From: Mycobacterium colombiense
Lineage (GTDB): Bacteria > Actinomycetota > Actinomycetes > Mycobacteriales > Mycobacteriaceae
DNA: 64,000 nt
Direction: 5' to 3'
NCBI RefSeq assembly: GCF_001953985.1
Contig: NZ_MBEI01000056.1
Location: 186,001-250,000, forward strand
A program made the position numbers and the translations under genes. The notes below the pieces were generated by a model, which saw only the letters and a list, made by a program, of their open reading frames with translations, did no database searches and had not been told where the DNA came from. Of the stretch, positions 41,983 to 49,502 are shown piece by piece (the stretch's first letter is position 1; the number at the start of each line of letters is the position of its first letter).

Positions 41983-42384
41983 GTGCGATCAATCGTGGCT
42001 CTGGTTGCCGCGTTGCTCGGCGCCGGGATGGTGGCGGCGCCGCCAGCCTCGGCCGGGCCGTCCGTCTGCGACTACCCCGCCTGCACCCCGGGCATCATGC
42101 CCCATCAGGTTCTGGGTGCGCCGTGTGACAACACCACTTACTACGCCTTCGGTGTGGCCGACGGATACGTTTCGTTCGCTTCGGAGCCCGGACGGCTGAT
42201 GTTCTGCGGCTCGCCGAGGCGATACCAGCCTCGATGGTTCCGCTCACCGCCGATGGCGGGGGTCAAGGACGAAAACGCCGACTGCCAGAACTATTTGAAC
42301 TACGTCGCGCAGGCGCCCGACGGCCTGTTCCTGATCTGCATTGCTCACGACGGCATATCGAGCTGGGTCCGCGCCGACACGTAG
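41983..42384 (+). CDS. Small secreted protein of unknown function
   Basis: 133 residues from GTG at 41983. The signal peptide is VRSIVALVAALLGAGMVAAP with cleavage after ASA. The mature protein has six cysteines (VCDYPACTPG, GAPCDNT, MFCGSP, ADCQNY, LICIAHD) suggesting three disulfides. The GTG has only a weak upstream purine stretch (GGCAGAGTAATCGG), and an AT-rich region before that supplies a possible promoter. Ends four bases before the end of the convergent TetR gene. Family unknown. Confidence 0.78.
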   Translation: MRSIVALVAALLGAGMVAAPPASAGPSVCDYPACTPGIMPHQVLGAPCDNTTYYAFGVADGYVSFASEPGRLMFCGSPRRYQPRWFRSPPMAGVKDENADCQNYLNYVAQAPDGLFLICIAHDGISSWVRADT

Positions 42385-42387
42385 TAG

Positions 42388-42990
42388 TCACTCGGGAGCT
42401 CGCCGAGGCAGGCCGAGCAGGCGCCGGCTCAAATCGGTGACCCGTTCGAGCAACGTCTCGTCGTCGATGTCGGCAACCAGCGGATGCATGACCGCGGTGC
42501 TGAGGGCGCCGGAGAACATGGCCGCCTCGATCCGCCCATCCAGCCCCGCATCGCTGAGCAGCACCCGATACAGACGGTCCATGAAAAGTTGAAATGGCTT
42601 GTGCTCGGCCAGCAGCCGGACGACGACGGGATCGAACTGCAGCGTGCGCACCAACCGGCGATCGCGAACGGCCATCTCAACCACGCGCACCAGCAACGCA
42701 TCCCGTGCCTGAGGGCCGTCGTCGTATGCCTCGGCCTCCTCGAGGGCCGGCTCGAGCCGGCCGAGTTCGCGCTCGGTGACGGCGATGACGATCTGCTCTT
42801 TGGTCCGGAATTGGTGATAGACAGCGGCTTTCGTGATCCCGACGGCGTCGGCGATCATCTGCAGCGAGGTACCGCTGACACCGTGGGTGGCGATGAGATC
42901 CAGCGCGGCGTCGAGTACCCGCGTCCGGGCCGGGCTGTGCGCGATCAGCCAGAATTGCTCACCGGCGACCGGCTGGCGTGCTGTTCCCAC
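42388..42990 (-). CDS. TetR-family transcriptional regulator
   Basis: 200 residues from GTG at 42990. The helix-turn-helix is TSLQMIADAVGITKAAVYHQF, with the C-terminal helical domain containing RRLVRTLQFDPVVVRLLAEHK. It is divergent from the four-gene membrane/oxidase-like operon 43092-45551. The 18-base perfect palindrome between them is the obvious operator. Likely role: repressor of that operon and of itself; the inducer is unknown. Confidence 0.92.
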   Translation of the reverse strand: MGTARQPVAGEQFWLIAHSPARTRVLDAALDLIATHGVSGTSLQMIADAVGITKAAVYHQFRTKEQIVIAVTERELGRLEPALEEAEAYDDGPQARDALLVRVVEMAVRDRRLVRTLQFDPVVVRLLAEHKPFQLFMDRLYRVLLSDAGLDGRIEAAMFSGALSTAVMHPLVADIDDETLLERVTDLSRRLLGLPRRAPE

Positions 42991-43021
42991 GCACCGAGAC
43001 TAGACGACACTATTGACCCTG

Positions 43022-43039
43022 GCTAGCCGATCGGCTAGC
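43022..43039. promoter_or_regulatory. Perfect 18-base palindromic operator
   Basis: GCTAGCCGA and TCGGCTAGC are exact reverse complements with no spacer. A further partial copy, CTAGCCGA with one following base changed, lies at 43048-43056. The site is 32 bases upstream of the TetR start and 53 bases before the membrane-protein start at 43092. Confidence 0.7.
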
Positions 43040-43091
43040 TTCGCTCACTAGCCGAGTTTCGGTGGCGAGTTCGTGTGGAGAAGGAGTACCG

Positions 43092-43877
43092 ATGTCCGAC
43101 GTCGGCGGGAACGATGCAGGCGGTAGCCAATCTGCGCGGACCGTCTGGCGGCGGACCGATGGCGAGCTGATCCTGCTCTGGACATTGCCGGCGGCGCTGA
43201 TCCTGTGGATCGCCTCCTTCTTCCTGTTCCCGGGTTTCAACCCGCCGATGTCACCCACGATGCCGGCGGAGCAGGTGGCCGCCTTTTACCGCGATCCGGG
43301 GCATATTCCCCAGATCCGGTCCAGCATGATCGTGTTCAACTGGTTCGGCGTGTGCCTGGTCCCGATCCTGGCGCTGATCGTGCTGCAGATCCGCCGGATG
43401 GCACACCGGACGCCGATCTTCTCCTACGCGATGCTGGGCTGCGCCGCGGGCGGTCCGACGCTGTTCCTGGTCGCCAACGTCTGCTGGCTGCTGGCCGCCT
43501 TTCGTCCGGAGCGCAGCCCGGGGCTGACTCAGCTGCTCAACGATTTCGGCTGGATCACCTTCACCATCGTGGTCCCGTTCCTGATCGGTCAAAGCGTAAT
43601 CCTGGCGCTGGCAATCTTTTTCGACGATCAGGCCCGACCGGTATTTCCCCGTTGGGTGGCCTACTTCAACCTTCTCGTCGCCGCCGCCCTGGTGCCCGCG
43701 GCATTCGTCGGCGTCTCGTTGACCGGACCGCTGGCCTGGGACGGCTTCCTGTCGTTCTGGGTGAAGAATGTTGCCATCGCGGTCTGGATCGTCGTGATGG
43801 GCGTCGTATTGGGCCAGGCGATCTACCGCGAGCGTGCCGAGACCCGCGGGCGCCCAGATGAATTGGTCACCACATGA
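43092..43877 (+). CDS. Polytopic membrane protein, first of a paralogous pair
   Basis: 261 residues from ATG at 43092 with AAGGAG eight bases upstream. About seven membrane helices; the first is preceded by a charged 40-residue cytoplasmic end. A loop with PPMSPTMPAEQVAAFYRDP lies between helices 1 and 2. The C-terminal third (FPRWVAYFNL, PLAWDGFLSFWVKN) matches the same region of the next gene, so the two are distant paralogues and may form a heterodimer. It overlaps that gene by four bases. No enzyme family recognised. Confidence 0.85.
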   Translation: MSDVGGNDAGGSQSARTVWRRTDGELILLWTLPAALILWIASFFLFPGFNPPMSPTMPAEQVAAFYRDPGHIPQIRSSMIVFNWFGVCLVPILALIVLQIRRMAHRTPIFSYAMLGCAAGGPTLFLVANVCWLLAAFRPERSPGLTQLLNDFGWITFTIVVPFLIGQSVILALAIFFDDQARPVFPRWVAYFNLLVAAALVPAAFVGVSLTGPLAWDGFLSFWVKNVAIAVWIVVMGVVLGQAIYRERAETRGRPDELVTT

Positions 43878-44689
43878 GCGCGGTGATCACACCGTCGACG
43901 TCGCCGGCAACTCCGCCCGCGGGCCCCTTGCACCAGCGAATCGCCTGGCACCTGACGCGCGACCCCAGGCGAGAACTGTGGTTGGCGTGGGGGACGCTGA
44001 TGGTTTTCTACAGTCTGTTCTTCCCGATGTTCTTCATCGTGGCGCAGGTCCAGCCCCCGCCGGAGCCGACCTGGGATCTCGCCACGCAGGTGCATTGGTT
44101 CTCCGAACGTCACCTGGGCATACCCGTCGGCTTCGGTGTCATCTTCGCCATCAGCGGCATGATCGCGGTCAACAACGCGCTCATCGCGTATTCGATGCGG
44201 CGTATGTCGGTCAGCCGCGCGTTCGGGTATTCGTATCTGATCATCTACTCGCTCAGCGCGGTTCCCGGCATGATCCTGCTCAACGTCGCGCTGATGGTCG
44301 GCACGCTGCGACCGGACCGCGACCCCCAAATCGTCGGATGGCTGTATGACTTCGCCTTCCTGTCCTTCGACGGGACGATGGGAGTGTTCCTGATCGGTTC
44401 GCTGATCTGGATGGTGGCGATCCTGCTCGACAAGAATCGCGTGTTCCCCAAGTGGTTCGGCTATCTCAACCTGTGCAACGCGCTGACCGAGGTGGTCGTG
44501 GCGCCCTGCTGGATCTTCCGTCGCGGCGTGTTCGCGTGGGACGGCGAGATCGCCTGGTGGCTGGACATGGTCGTATTCGGCATCTACCAAGTCACTTTCA
44601 TTGTGATGCTGTTTCAGATGATCCGCCGCGAAGACCTCGGCACCGGCCCGCTGCCTGACCTGCCGCGGAAGAAGGCGGTTGCGCCATGA
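43874..44689 (+). CDS. Polytopic membrane protein, second of a paralogous pair
   Basis: 271 residues, about seven membrane helices. A loop after helix 1 (PEPTWDLATQVHWFSERH) corresponds to the AAFYRDP loop of its neighbour. FPKWFGYLNLCNALTEVV and GVFAWDGEIAWWLDM correspond to the neighbour's FPRWVAYFNL and PLAWDGFLSFW. It overlaps the preceding gene (ATGA at 43874) and the following COX3-like gene (ATGA at 44686). This tight coupling implies a fixed-ratio membrane complex with the COX3- and COX4-like proteins. Confidence 0.85.
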   Translation: MSAVITPSTSPATPPAGPLHQRIAWHLTRDPRRELWLAWGTLMVFYSLFFPMFFIVAQVQPPPEPTWDLATQVHWFSERHLGIPVGFGVIFAISGMIAVNNALIAYSMRRMSVSRAFGYSYLIIYSLSAVPGMILLNVALMVGTLRPDRDPQIVGWLYDFAFLSFDGTMGVFLIGSLIWMVAILLDKNRVFPKWFGYLNLCNALTEVVVAPCWIFRRGVFAWDGEIAWWLDMVVFGIYQVTFIVMLFQMIRREDLGTGPLPDLPRKKAVAP

Positions 44690-45264
44690 CCGACCTGGCC
44701 GAAAAGGCCCGACGCGCCAAAGCCGTACCGGGCCAGCCCGACATGTGGGCCTTCGTATTGTTCGAGACCCTGGTCTTCACAGGGTATTTCGGCTTCTACC
44801 TGTTCTCACGGGGACGCAACCCCGAGCTTTTCCTGCAGTCGCAGGCTCACCTCGACCTGCGCGTCGGGGTTCTCAACACCTTGGTTCTGCTACTCAGCTC
44901 GTGGTCGGTGGCGCGCTGTGTTCAGTCGGCCCGCGCGGGCGCCTATGGGGCGGCTCTCAGGGATGTCTTCATCACGGCGGCATTCGCCGTCGTGTTCCTG
45001 TTTTTCAAGGTCTTCGAGTGGGCCCGGTTGGTTCACGCCGGAAACGGCATAGAGCGCAACGACTTCTTCATGTTCTATTTCTTCCTCACCGGGATCCACT
45101 TCGTCCACCTGCTGATCGGCTTCGTCGTCCTCGGCATCATCGTCTACCAACTCCGGAGTCCGGCGCGCCGCTCCCAGGAACTCGTCGAAACCTGCGCAAC
45201 CTATTGGCACACCGTCGATTTCCTCTGGGTGCTGATCTTTGCGCTGCTCTACGTGGTGAGGTGA
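44686..45264 (+). CDS. Cytochrome c oxidase subunit III-like (NorE-like) membrane protein
   Basis: 192 residues with five membrane helices: WAFVLFETLVFTGYFGFY, VGVLNTLVLLLSSWSVARC, FITAAFAVVFLFFKVFEW, GIHFVHLLIGFVVLGIIVY and YWHTVDFLWVLIFALLYVV. GIHFVHLLIG and YWHTVDFLW are hallmarks of COX3/NorE. Subunit III does not carry redox centres; it stabilises heme-copper oxidases or nitric oxide reductases. No COX1, COX2, NorB or NorC gene is present here, so this one must assist a catalytic unit encoded elsewhere or serve the membrane proteins encoded just before it. Confidence 0.9.
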   Translation: MTDLAEKARRAKAVPGQPDMWAFVLFETLVFTGYFGFYLFSRGRNPELFLQSQAHLDLRVGVLNTLVLLLSSWSVARCVQSARAGAYGAALRDVFITAAFAVVFLFFKVFEWARLVHAGNGIERNDFFMFYFFLTGIHFVHLLIGFVVLGIIVYQLRSPARRSQELVETCATYWHTVDFLWVLIFALLYVVR

Positions 45265-45551
45265 TCGGAATCAGATTCAACAAGAGATTGCTGGTTGTCT
45301 GGACGATCTTGGCCGCGCTGACGCTGGCCTATCTGGGGATAGACCACTCCGTCGACGGCGCGCTGAAATCCAGCGCTGTCGTCACGTCGAGCGTCATCTT
45401 CATCGCACTGGTCAAGGTGCGCATCATCTTTCGCGAGTTCATGGAGGTGCGAGACGCTCCGGTCCTGCTGTGCCGACTCACCGACGCGTGGGTGGTGTTG
45501 ATCGCCGTCGTCTTGCTCGCCTGTTACTTCGTCGGGATGCAGGTCCGGTAG
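45261..45551 (+). CDS. Cytochrome c oxidase subunit IV-like (NorF/COX4_pro) membrane protein
   Basis: 96 residues from GTG at 45261, which overlaps the COX3-like stop (GTGA). Three membrane helices (LLVVWTILAALTLAYLGI, AVVTSSVIFIALVKVRIIF, AWVVLIAVVLLACYFVGM) separated by short charged loops, as in prokaryotic COX4/NorF. It is the last gene of the operon, and a convergent P450 gene ends 20 bases beyond. Function is probably structural, together with the COX3-like protein. Confidence 0.82.
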   Translation: MIGIRFNKRLLVVWTILAALTLAYLGIDHSVDGALKSSAVVTSSVIFIALVKVRIIFREFMEVRDAPVLLCRLTDAWVVLIAVVLLACYFVGMQVR

Positions 45552-45570
45552 CGCCCGCGGGCGAAAAGCC

Positions 45571-46866
45571 CTAAGCCACCGGCGCGATCGCGTCCGCTGT
45601 GGTGAACGTCAGGTGCAGTTCGCTCAGGCCCCGCAGGATGTACGTCGGCTCGTAGGTGTAACGACGATCGGCGGCCGGCCCGTGATGGGCTTCGTTGATT
45701 TCGATGTGCGGCATCCGGTCCAGGATCCGCTCGATCGAGACTCGGCCTTCGACGCGGGCGAGCGGGCCGCCGGGGCACGAGTGCACGCCGCGGGCGAACG
45801 CCATGTGTTCGCGAACGTTCTTGCGGCGCAGGTCGAACTCGTGTGGGTTCTCGAACCGGCGCGGGTCGCGGTTGGCGGCGCCCGGCAGGATCATCACCAC
45901 TGTGCCCGCGGGGATGTCGACACCGCCGATGGTCGTCGCCTTGCGGGCCAGCCGCGAGTCGCTCTTGACGGGGCTGTCCATCCGTAGCGATTCCTCGATG
46001 AACCCGGGAATCAGGCTGCGGTCGTCACGCAACTCTTGCTGGATGTCAGGCCGGTCGCCCAGAACCTGTAGAGCGGCGCTGAGCAGCTTCGCCGTCGTCT
46101 CCTGTCCGGCGGCGAAAAGGAAGGTCGCCGAGCGGACGACCTCGATCACCGGGGGCGTCGAGCCGTCCGGGTACTTCGCTTCCGCCAGGAACGTCAGCAC
46201 GTCGCCGCGGGGCTCGCGGCGCCGATCCTCGATGTAGTTACAGAACTTGTCGTCGAGCCACTCGAGCGGGTTGATGCCCACCGACTCGTGGTCCAGGGCG
46301 CCCACGCGCGCCTCGGGGCGATCGGCGCCCAAGACCTTACGGAACTCCTTGTGGTCCTCTTCCGGCACGCCGAGCAGGTCGGCGATCACCAAGGTGGCGA
46401 ACGGCTTCGAATATTCGGCGATGAACTCGCACTCACCGAGGCCGAGGAACTCGTCGAGCTGACGGTCGGCGAGGCGCCACATGAACTCCTCGTTCTGCTT
46501 CAGCCGGCTCGGGGTCAGCAGCTTGGCGAGCACCGACCGGGCCTTGGTGTGATCCGGCGGATCCATGGTGACCATGTGTTCGTTCATCGGAAAGGAGCTG
46601 CGGTGCGCATCGATCTGGGGGCTGATGTCGTCGCCTTCGGGCGTGAACGGTAACGGCGGGAAGGGCCCACCAAGGGCGACGATGTTGGAGAAGGTATCCG
46701 GGTCTTTGTAGATCTCGCAGGCTTCGTCGTAGCCGGTGACGGCGACGACGCCGTAGTGCGGCAGCCGCAGCACCGGGTTTTGACTGCGCAGGTAGTCGAA
46801 GTACGGGTGCGGATCTGGGACCAGTGACGGATCGGTGAAGAAGTCGATCGAGTCGAAGGTGCTCAT
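45571..46866 (-). CDS. Cytochrome P450
   Basis: 431-residue soluble P450. The N-terminal part includes FPMNEHMVTMDPPDHTKARS (C-helix His/Arg region), I-helix AAGQETTAKLL with the acid-alcohol pair E-T, K-helix EESLRM, and heme loop AFARGVHSCPGGPLAR with the proximal Cys at 364. The start is ATG at 46866; a much longer upstream frame crosses the divergent TetR gene and is rejected. No ferredoxin gene is adjacent. It is divergent from the TetR gene at 47062, which probably controls it through the tandem site at 46951-46970. Confidence 0.95.
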   Translation of the reverse strand: MSTFDSIDFFTDPSLVPDPHPYFDYLRSQNPVLRLPHYGVVAVTGYDEACEIYKDPDTFSNIVALGGPFPPLPFTPEGDDISPQIDAHRSSFPMNEHMVTMDPPDHTKARSVLAKLLTPSRLKQNEEFMWRLADRQLDEFLGLGECEFIAEYSKPFATLVIADLLGVPEEDHKEFRKVLGADRPEARVGALDHESVGINPLEWLDDKFCNYIEDRRREPRGDVLTFLAEAKYPDGSTPPVIEVVRSATFLFAAGQETTAKLLSAALQVLGDRPDIQQELRDDRSLIPGFIEESLRMDSPVKSDSRLARKATTIGGVDIPAGTVVMILPGAANRDPRRFENPHEFDLRRKNVREHMAFARGVHSCPGGPLARVEGRVSIERILDRMPHIEINEAHHGPAADRRYTYEPTYILRGLSELHLTFTTADAIAPVA

Positions 46867-46950
46867 CGGATTTGCGTCTCCCTGGGCTGGGTTTACCGGT
46901 GGTGTTCGGCGGCACATCGCTACCGCCGCCCGATTTCGAGATCGAAAATG

Positions 46951-46970
46951 TGCTGAGCACCTGCTTAGCA
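46951..46970. promoter_or_regulatory. Tandem TGCTNAGCA operator between P450 and TetR genes
   Basis: Two nine-base palindromes, TGCTGAGCA (46951-46959) and TGCTTAGCA (46962-46970), stand exactly 11 bases apart, about one helical turn, so a repressor could bind as a pair of dimers on one face. The site is 85 bases upstream of the P450 start and 92 bases upstream of the TetR start. Confidence 0.65.
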
Positions 46971-47061
46971 TGGCGGTAATGTCAGGGTCAAGGTCGCAAC
47001 GCCGCGCCACGATACGATCCGTGTGGTCGGCACGGGATGGCACACAGTACGGAGCAGGGAC

Positions 47062-47781
47062 ATGACATCGGCCCGCAGAATTGGGGCGCCGGACGCGAAA
47101 AACCGCGTCTTGTTGCTCGATGCCGCCGAACAGCTGATGCTCGAAGAGGGCTATGCCGCGGTGACGTCGCGGCGGCTGGCGAACAAGGCCGGGCTGAAGC
47201 CTCAACTGGTGCACTACTACTTCCGCACCATGGAAGAGCTGTTCCTGGAAGTCTTTCGGCGCCGGGCCGAAGAGGCGCTCGAGGCGCACGCGCGAATGCT
47301 GCAGTTGCCGCAGCCGCTGTGGGCGCTGTGGCGCTTCGGCACCGATCCCGCGTTCACGCGGATTTCCATGGAATTCATGGCACTGGCCAATCACCGTAAG
47401 GACATGCGGGCCGAAATCGCTTACTACGCAGAGCGTTTTCGTGAAGAGCAGCGCCAAGCGGTGGCGACGGCGCTGGAGCGCTACGGTTCCAGGATTCAAG
47501 ACGAGGGCCAGGACATCGAGATCGCTCCGGTGGTGTGGACGGTGCTGATGAGCAGCTTGTCGCGCTTTCTGGTGCTCGAGCAGGCGATCGGCATGTCCGC
47601 CGGCCATGCCGAAACGGTGGAGTTGGTGGAGAACTACTTGCGCCGCCTTGAAGGCGAACCGCAGCCGATCGAGGGCGTCCCGGAGACCTGGCTGGTTCAC
47701 CAGTTCCGCAGCGAGCAGAGCACGCCCTTGGGGCCGTCCTTGGACACGACGACGGCGCCGTCTACCGCCAGATCACAGTGA
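47062..47781 (+). CDS. TetR-family transcriptional regulator
   Basis: 239 residues from ATG at 47062 (GGAGCAGGGA upstream). The helix-turn-helix is VTSRRLANKAGLKPQLVHYYF, followed by a helical domain and an atypically long unstructured C-terminus rich in Ser/Thr (TPLGPSLDTTTAPSTARSQ). The last 85 bases overlap the 3' end of the convergent gene at 47697, which may explain the odd tail. Divergent from the P450 at 45571-46866, likely its regulator. Confidence 0.9.
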   Translation: MTSARRIGAPDAKNRVLLLDAAEQLMLEEGYAAVTSRRLANKAGLKPQLVHYYFRTMEELFLEVFRRRAEEALEAHARMLQLPQPLWALWRFGTDPAFTRISMEFMALANHRKDMRAEIAYYAERFREEQRQAVATALERYGSRIQDEGQDIEIAPVVWTVLMSSLSRFLVLEQAIGMSAGHAETVELVENYLRRLEGEPQPIEGVPETWLVHQFRSEQSTPLGPSLDTTTAPSTARSQ

Positions 47782-48134
47782 AGTCCCGGCGTGCCGGGCT
47801 CCGTGCCCGTGCTCGCCACGACCATCGCGTAATGGTCGGGGTCCGACATGTCCAGATCGAAACTCCACGGCTTGCCCGGGGCTAGGTCGATGTCGACGTG
47901 TGGTGTGAACGAGTAGGGATTGTGGCTGTAGTCGGAAAACTTTGCCGGCTGATGGTCCAGGTAATAGATGCTGGTATAGATCGGATTCTGCGCGCTGACG
48001 GTGTATCTGACGTGATGCATGACCGGATTATCGGCATGTGCCCGTCCGCTTCCCACCAGCAGACCGGCCGCCGCCAATAGAGAAGCCAACGACACGATGG
48101 AGCCGACACCCATCACTGTCTTCATCGTGGTCAT
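47697..48134 (-). CDS. MmpS-like small secreted protein
   Basis: 145 residues: N-terminal signal sequence (VGSIVSLASLLAAAGLLVG, cleavage after AHA), then a beta-sandwich-like domain, VRYTVSAQNPIYTSIYYLD through LHCDLAVDGAVV to LCSLRNW, with the two-Cys pattern of MmpS accessory proteins. No MmpL gene is adjacent. The ATG at 48134 overlaps the stop of the enoyl-CoA hydratase (ATGA), so the two are co-translated. Its 3' end lies 85 bases inside the convergent TetR gene; both frames are well supported. MmpS assignment is from motif layout only. Confidence 0.78.
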   Translation of the reverse strand: MTTMKTVMGVGSIVSLASLLAAAGLLVGSGRAHADNPVMHHVRYTVSAQNPIYTSIYYLDHQPAKFSDYSHNPYSFTPHVDIDLAPGKPWSFDLDMSDPDHYAMVVASTGTEPGTPGLHCDLAVDGAVVVSKDGPKGVLCSLRNW

Positions 48135-48886
48135 GACGCTCCTCCGGCTGCCGGGCGCGGTTTGGCGTTGCGGCTCATCACCCGTTCTGCGGCCTGCCAG
48201 TGCGGGTCGGCAACCCATAACCGTGCGAAGGATGCTATCGCCTCCTCGGGGGAAACTCCGCGGATTACCCGCTTTATCTCGGTCGCCGGCAGGCGCGCCA
48301 GCGAGCGTGCGACGGCTCGCCACCCTTGGTCGGGCGAGTCGAACACGTCGCGGGGCACGACCTGATCCACCAAGCCGATGCGTTCGGCGTCGAGTGCGGT
48401 GAGGGCGGTTCCCGAGCCGGCCAACAGCAGCGCCTTGCTCTTGCCGACCAGCGCGGCCAGCCGCTCGGCTCCGCCCCAGGCGGGCATGATCTCGAGCTGC
48501 ACCTGGTTGAAGGCGATCTTGATGTCGTCGGCGGCCACCCGGATGTCGGCGGCGACGGCGACTTCGGCGCCGCCGCCGAACGCGTGGCCGTTGAGGGCGG
48601 CGATGACGGGACCGGGGAAATCCGCCAGCTCATCACAGATGGACCGCATCCGCCGGGCCATGGCCGCGGCATCCTCCTCGGTCCGCAACGCGCTCAATTC
48701 CTTGAGATCGCCGCCGGAGACGAAGGCTTTGTCTCCGGCGCCCTTGATCACCAGCGCCTGCGCGCCGGCCGCCGCATCGAGCGCCTTCTCCAACTGGTCC
48801 ATGGTGTCCAGACCGATGGCGTTGCGCGCGTGTGGGCGGTCGATGGTGACCACCGCCAACCCGTCGTCGATCTCCAGGTCCACCAT
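48131..48886 (-). CDS. Enoyl-CoA hydratase/isomerase (crotonase) family
   Basis: 251 residues. The oxyanion-hole segments are KAFVSGGDLKEL and NGHAFGGGAEVAVAADI, and catalytic-site Glu candidates lie in QLEIMPAWGGAERL. Expected to hydrate or isomerise a 2-enoyl-CoA. The ATG at 48886 is preferred because GAGGAG lies 12 bases upstream and the crotonase fold begins there. An in-frame ATG at 48925 would run through the operator candidates. It is divergent from the LpqH-like gene and translationally coupled to the MmpS-like gene. Confidence 0.92.
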   Translation of the reverse strand: MVDLEIDDGLAVVTIDRPHARNAIGLDTMDQLEKALDAAAGAQALVIKGAGDKAFVSGGDLKELSALRTEEDAAAMARRMRSICDELADFPGPVIAALNGHAFGGGAEVAVAADIRVAADDIKIAFNQVQLEIMPAWGGAERLAALVGKSKALLLAGSGTALTALDAERIGLVDQVVPRDVFDSPDQGWRAVARSLARLPATEIKRVIRGVSPEEAIASFARLWVADPHWQAAERVMSRNAKPRPAAGGAS

Positions 48887-48914
48887 GTGTGTAATCGCTC
48901 CTCGACAGGAACCC

Positions 48915-48951
48915 GATATTGGCATTCTCTTTTCGCGAGAATAACATCATC
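48915..48951. promoter_or_regulatory. Two adjacent operator candidates of the GAGAAT-N3-ATTCTC family
   Basis: GATATTGGCATTCTC (48915-48929) and GAGAATAACATCATC (48937-48951) each match 10 of 12 positions of the pattern, are 22 bases apart (two helical turns), and their conserved halves face each other across GAGAAT/ATTCTC. They lie between the hydratase (start 48886) and the LpqH-like gene (start 48996) and could control either or both. Confidence 0.5.
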
Positions 48952-48995
48952 GCTGCAGGCTAAGAACTTTCGTCAGTGAGGATGGAGGTGACTCG

Positions 48996-49415
48996 ATGCG
49001 GAATCGAATCGTGGCCGCCGCGGCGGTCCTGATCGTTGCTTTGGTTGGCGCGTGCACGTCGCGGCCATCAAACCAAATCGCCAGCACGGCGTCAGTCACC
49101 GTGAACGGTAACAACCGGAACTTCCACATCGTGAAGTGCAGCCAGCGGGAGTGGAGTCGGACGATCGAAATCGGCGGCAATTTCGCCGGAGCCAAACTCA
49201 TCATCGACGAGAGCGCGCAACCTGCGACAGTCGAGTCTGTACACATCCAAAACCTGGGTGGCTTCAGCGGCATGTACTCGCGGGGCGATGGCGGCAGCGC
49301 GGACATGAGCATGACGGGCGACAAGTTCACCGTCTCCGGCACCGCCAACGGTTACAGAACCGACAAGCCCGGTGAACCGGCCGACGCCACCTACAAGATC
49401 TTCGTGTCGTGCTGA
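48996..49415 (+). CDS. LpqH (19 kDa)-family lipoprotein
   Basis: 139 residues. The signal sequence is RIVAAAAVLIVALVGAC with lipobox LVGAC (lipidated Cys at 20), then a small beta-domain with two cysteines (IVKCSQREW and the terminal FVSC) that form the disulfide of the family. Conserved blocks include NNRNFHIVKC, GGFSGMYSRGDGGSA and SGTANGYRTDKPGEPA. It is surface-exposed in the envelope; relatives are TLR2 agonists. Divergent from the hydratase, with operator candidates between. Confidence 0.9.
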   Translation: MRNRIVAAAAVLIVALVGACTSRPSNQIASTASVTVNGNNRNFHIVKCSQREWSRTIEIGGNFAGAKLIIDESAQPATVESVHIQNLGGFSGMYSRGDGGSADMSMTGDKFTVSGTANGYRTDKPGEPADATYKIFVSC

Positions 49416-49465
49416 CCACGTCGAACAGGGGCTCGGCGGGGCCACGTTGCGATTAGGCGCCTGTA

Positions 49466-49480
49466 GAGAATAGTATTCTC
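49466..49480. promoter_or_regulatory. Perfect palindrome GAGAAT-AGT-ATTCTC, operator candidate
   Basis: Exact six-base arms, identical to those at 16162-16176. It lies 22 bases before the amidohydrolase ATG and overlaps a possible -10 (TAGTAT, 49471-49476) that is 18 bases from TTGCGA (49447-49452). It probably controls the run 49503-52948. Confidence 0.6.
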
Positions 49481-49502
49481 ACAAATCAAGAAGGAGGATT
49501 TC

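Noticed and set aside
48887..48925. A longer enoyl-CoA hydratase starting at ATG 48925.
   Set aside because: The extra 13 residues precede the conserved crotonase start, and the ATG lies inside the operator candidates. GAGGAG before 48886 supports the shorter form.
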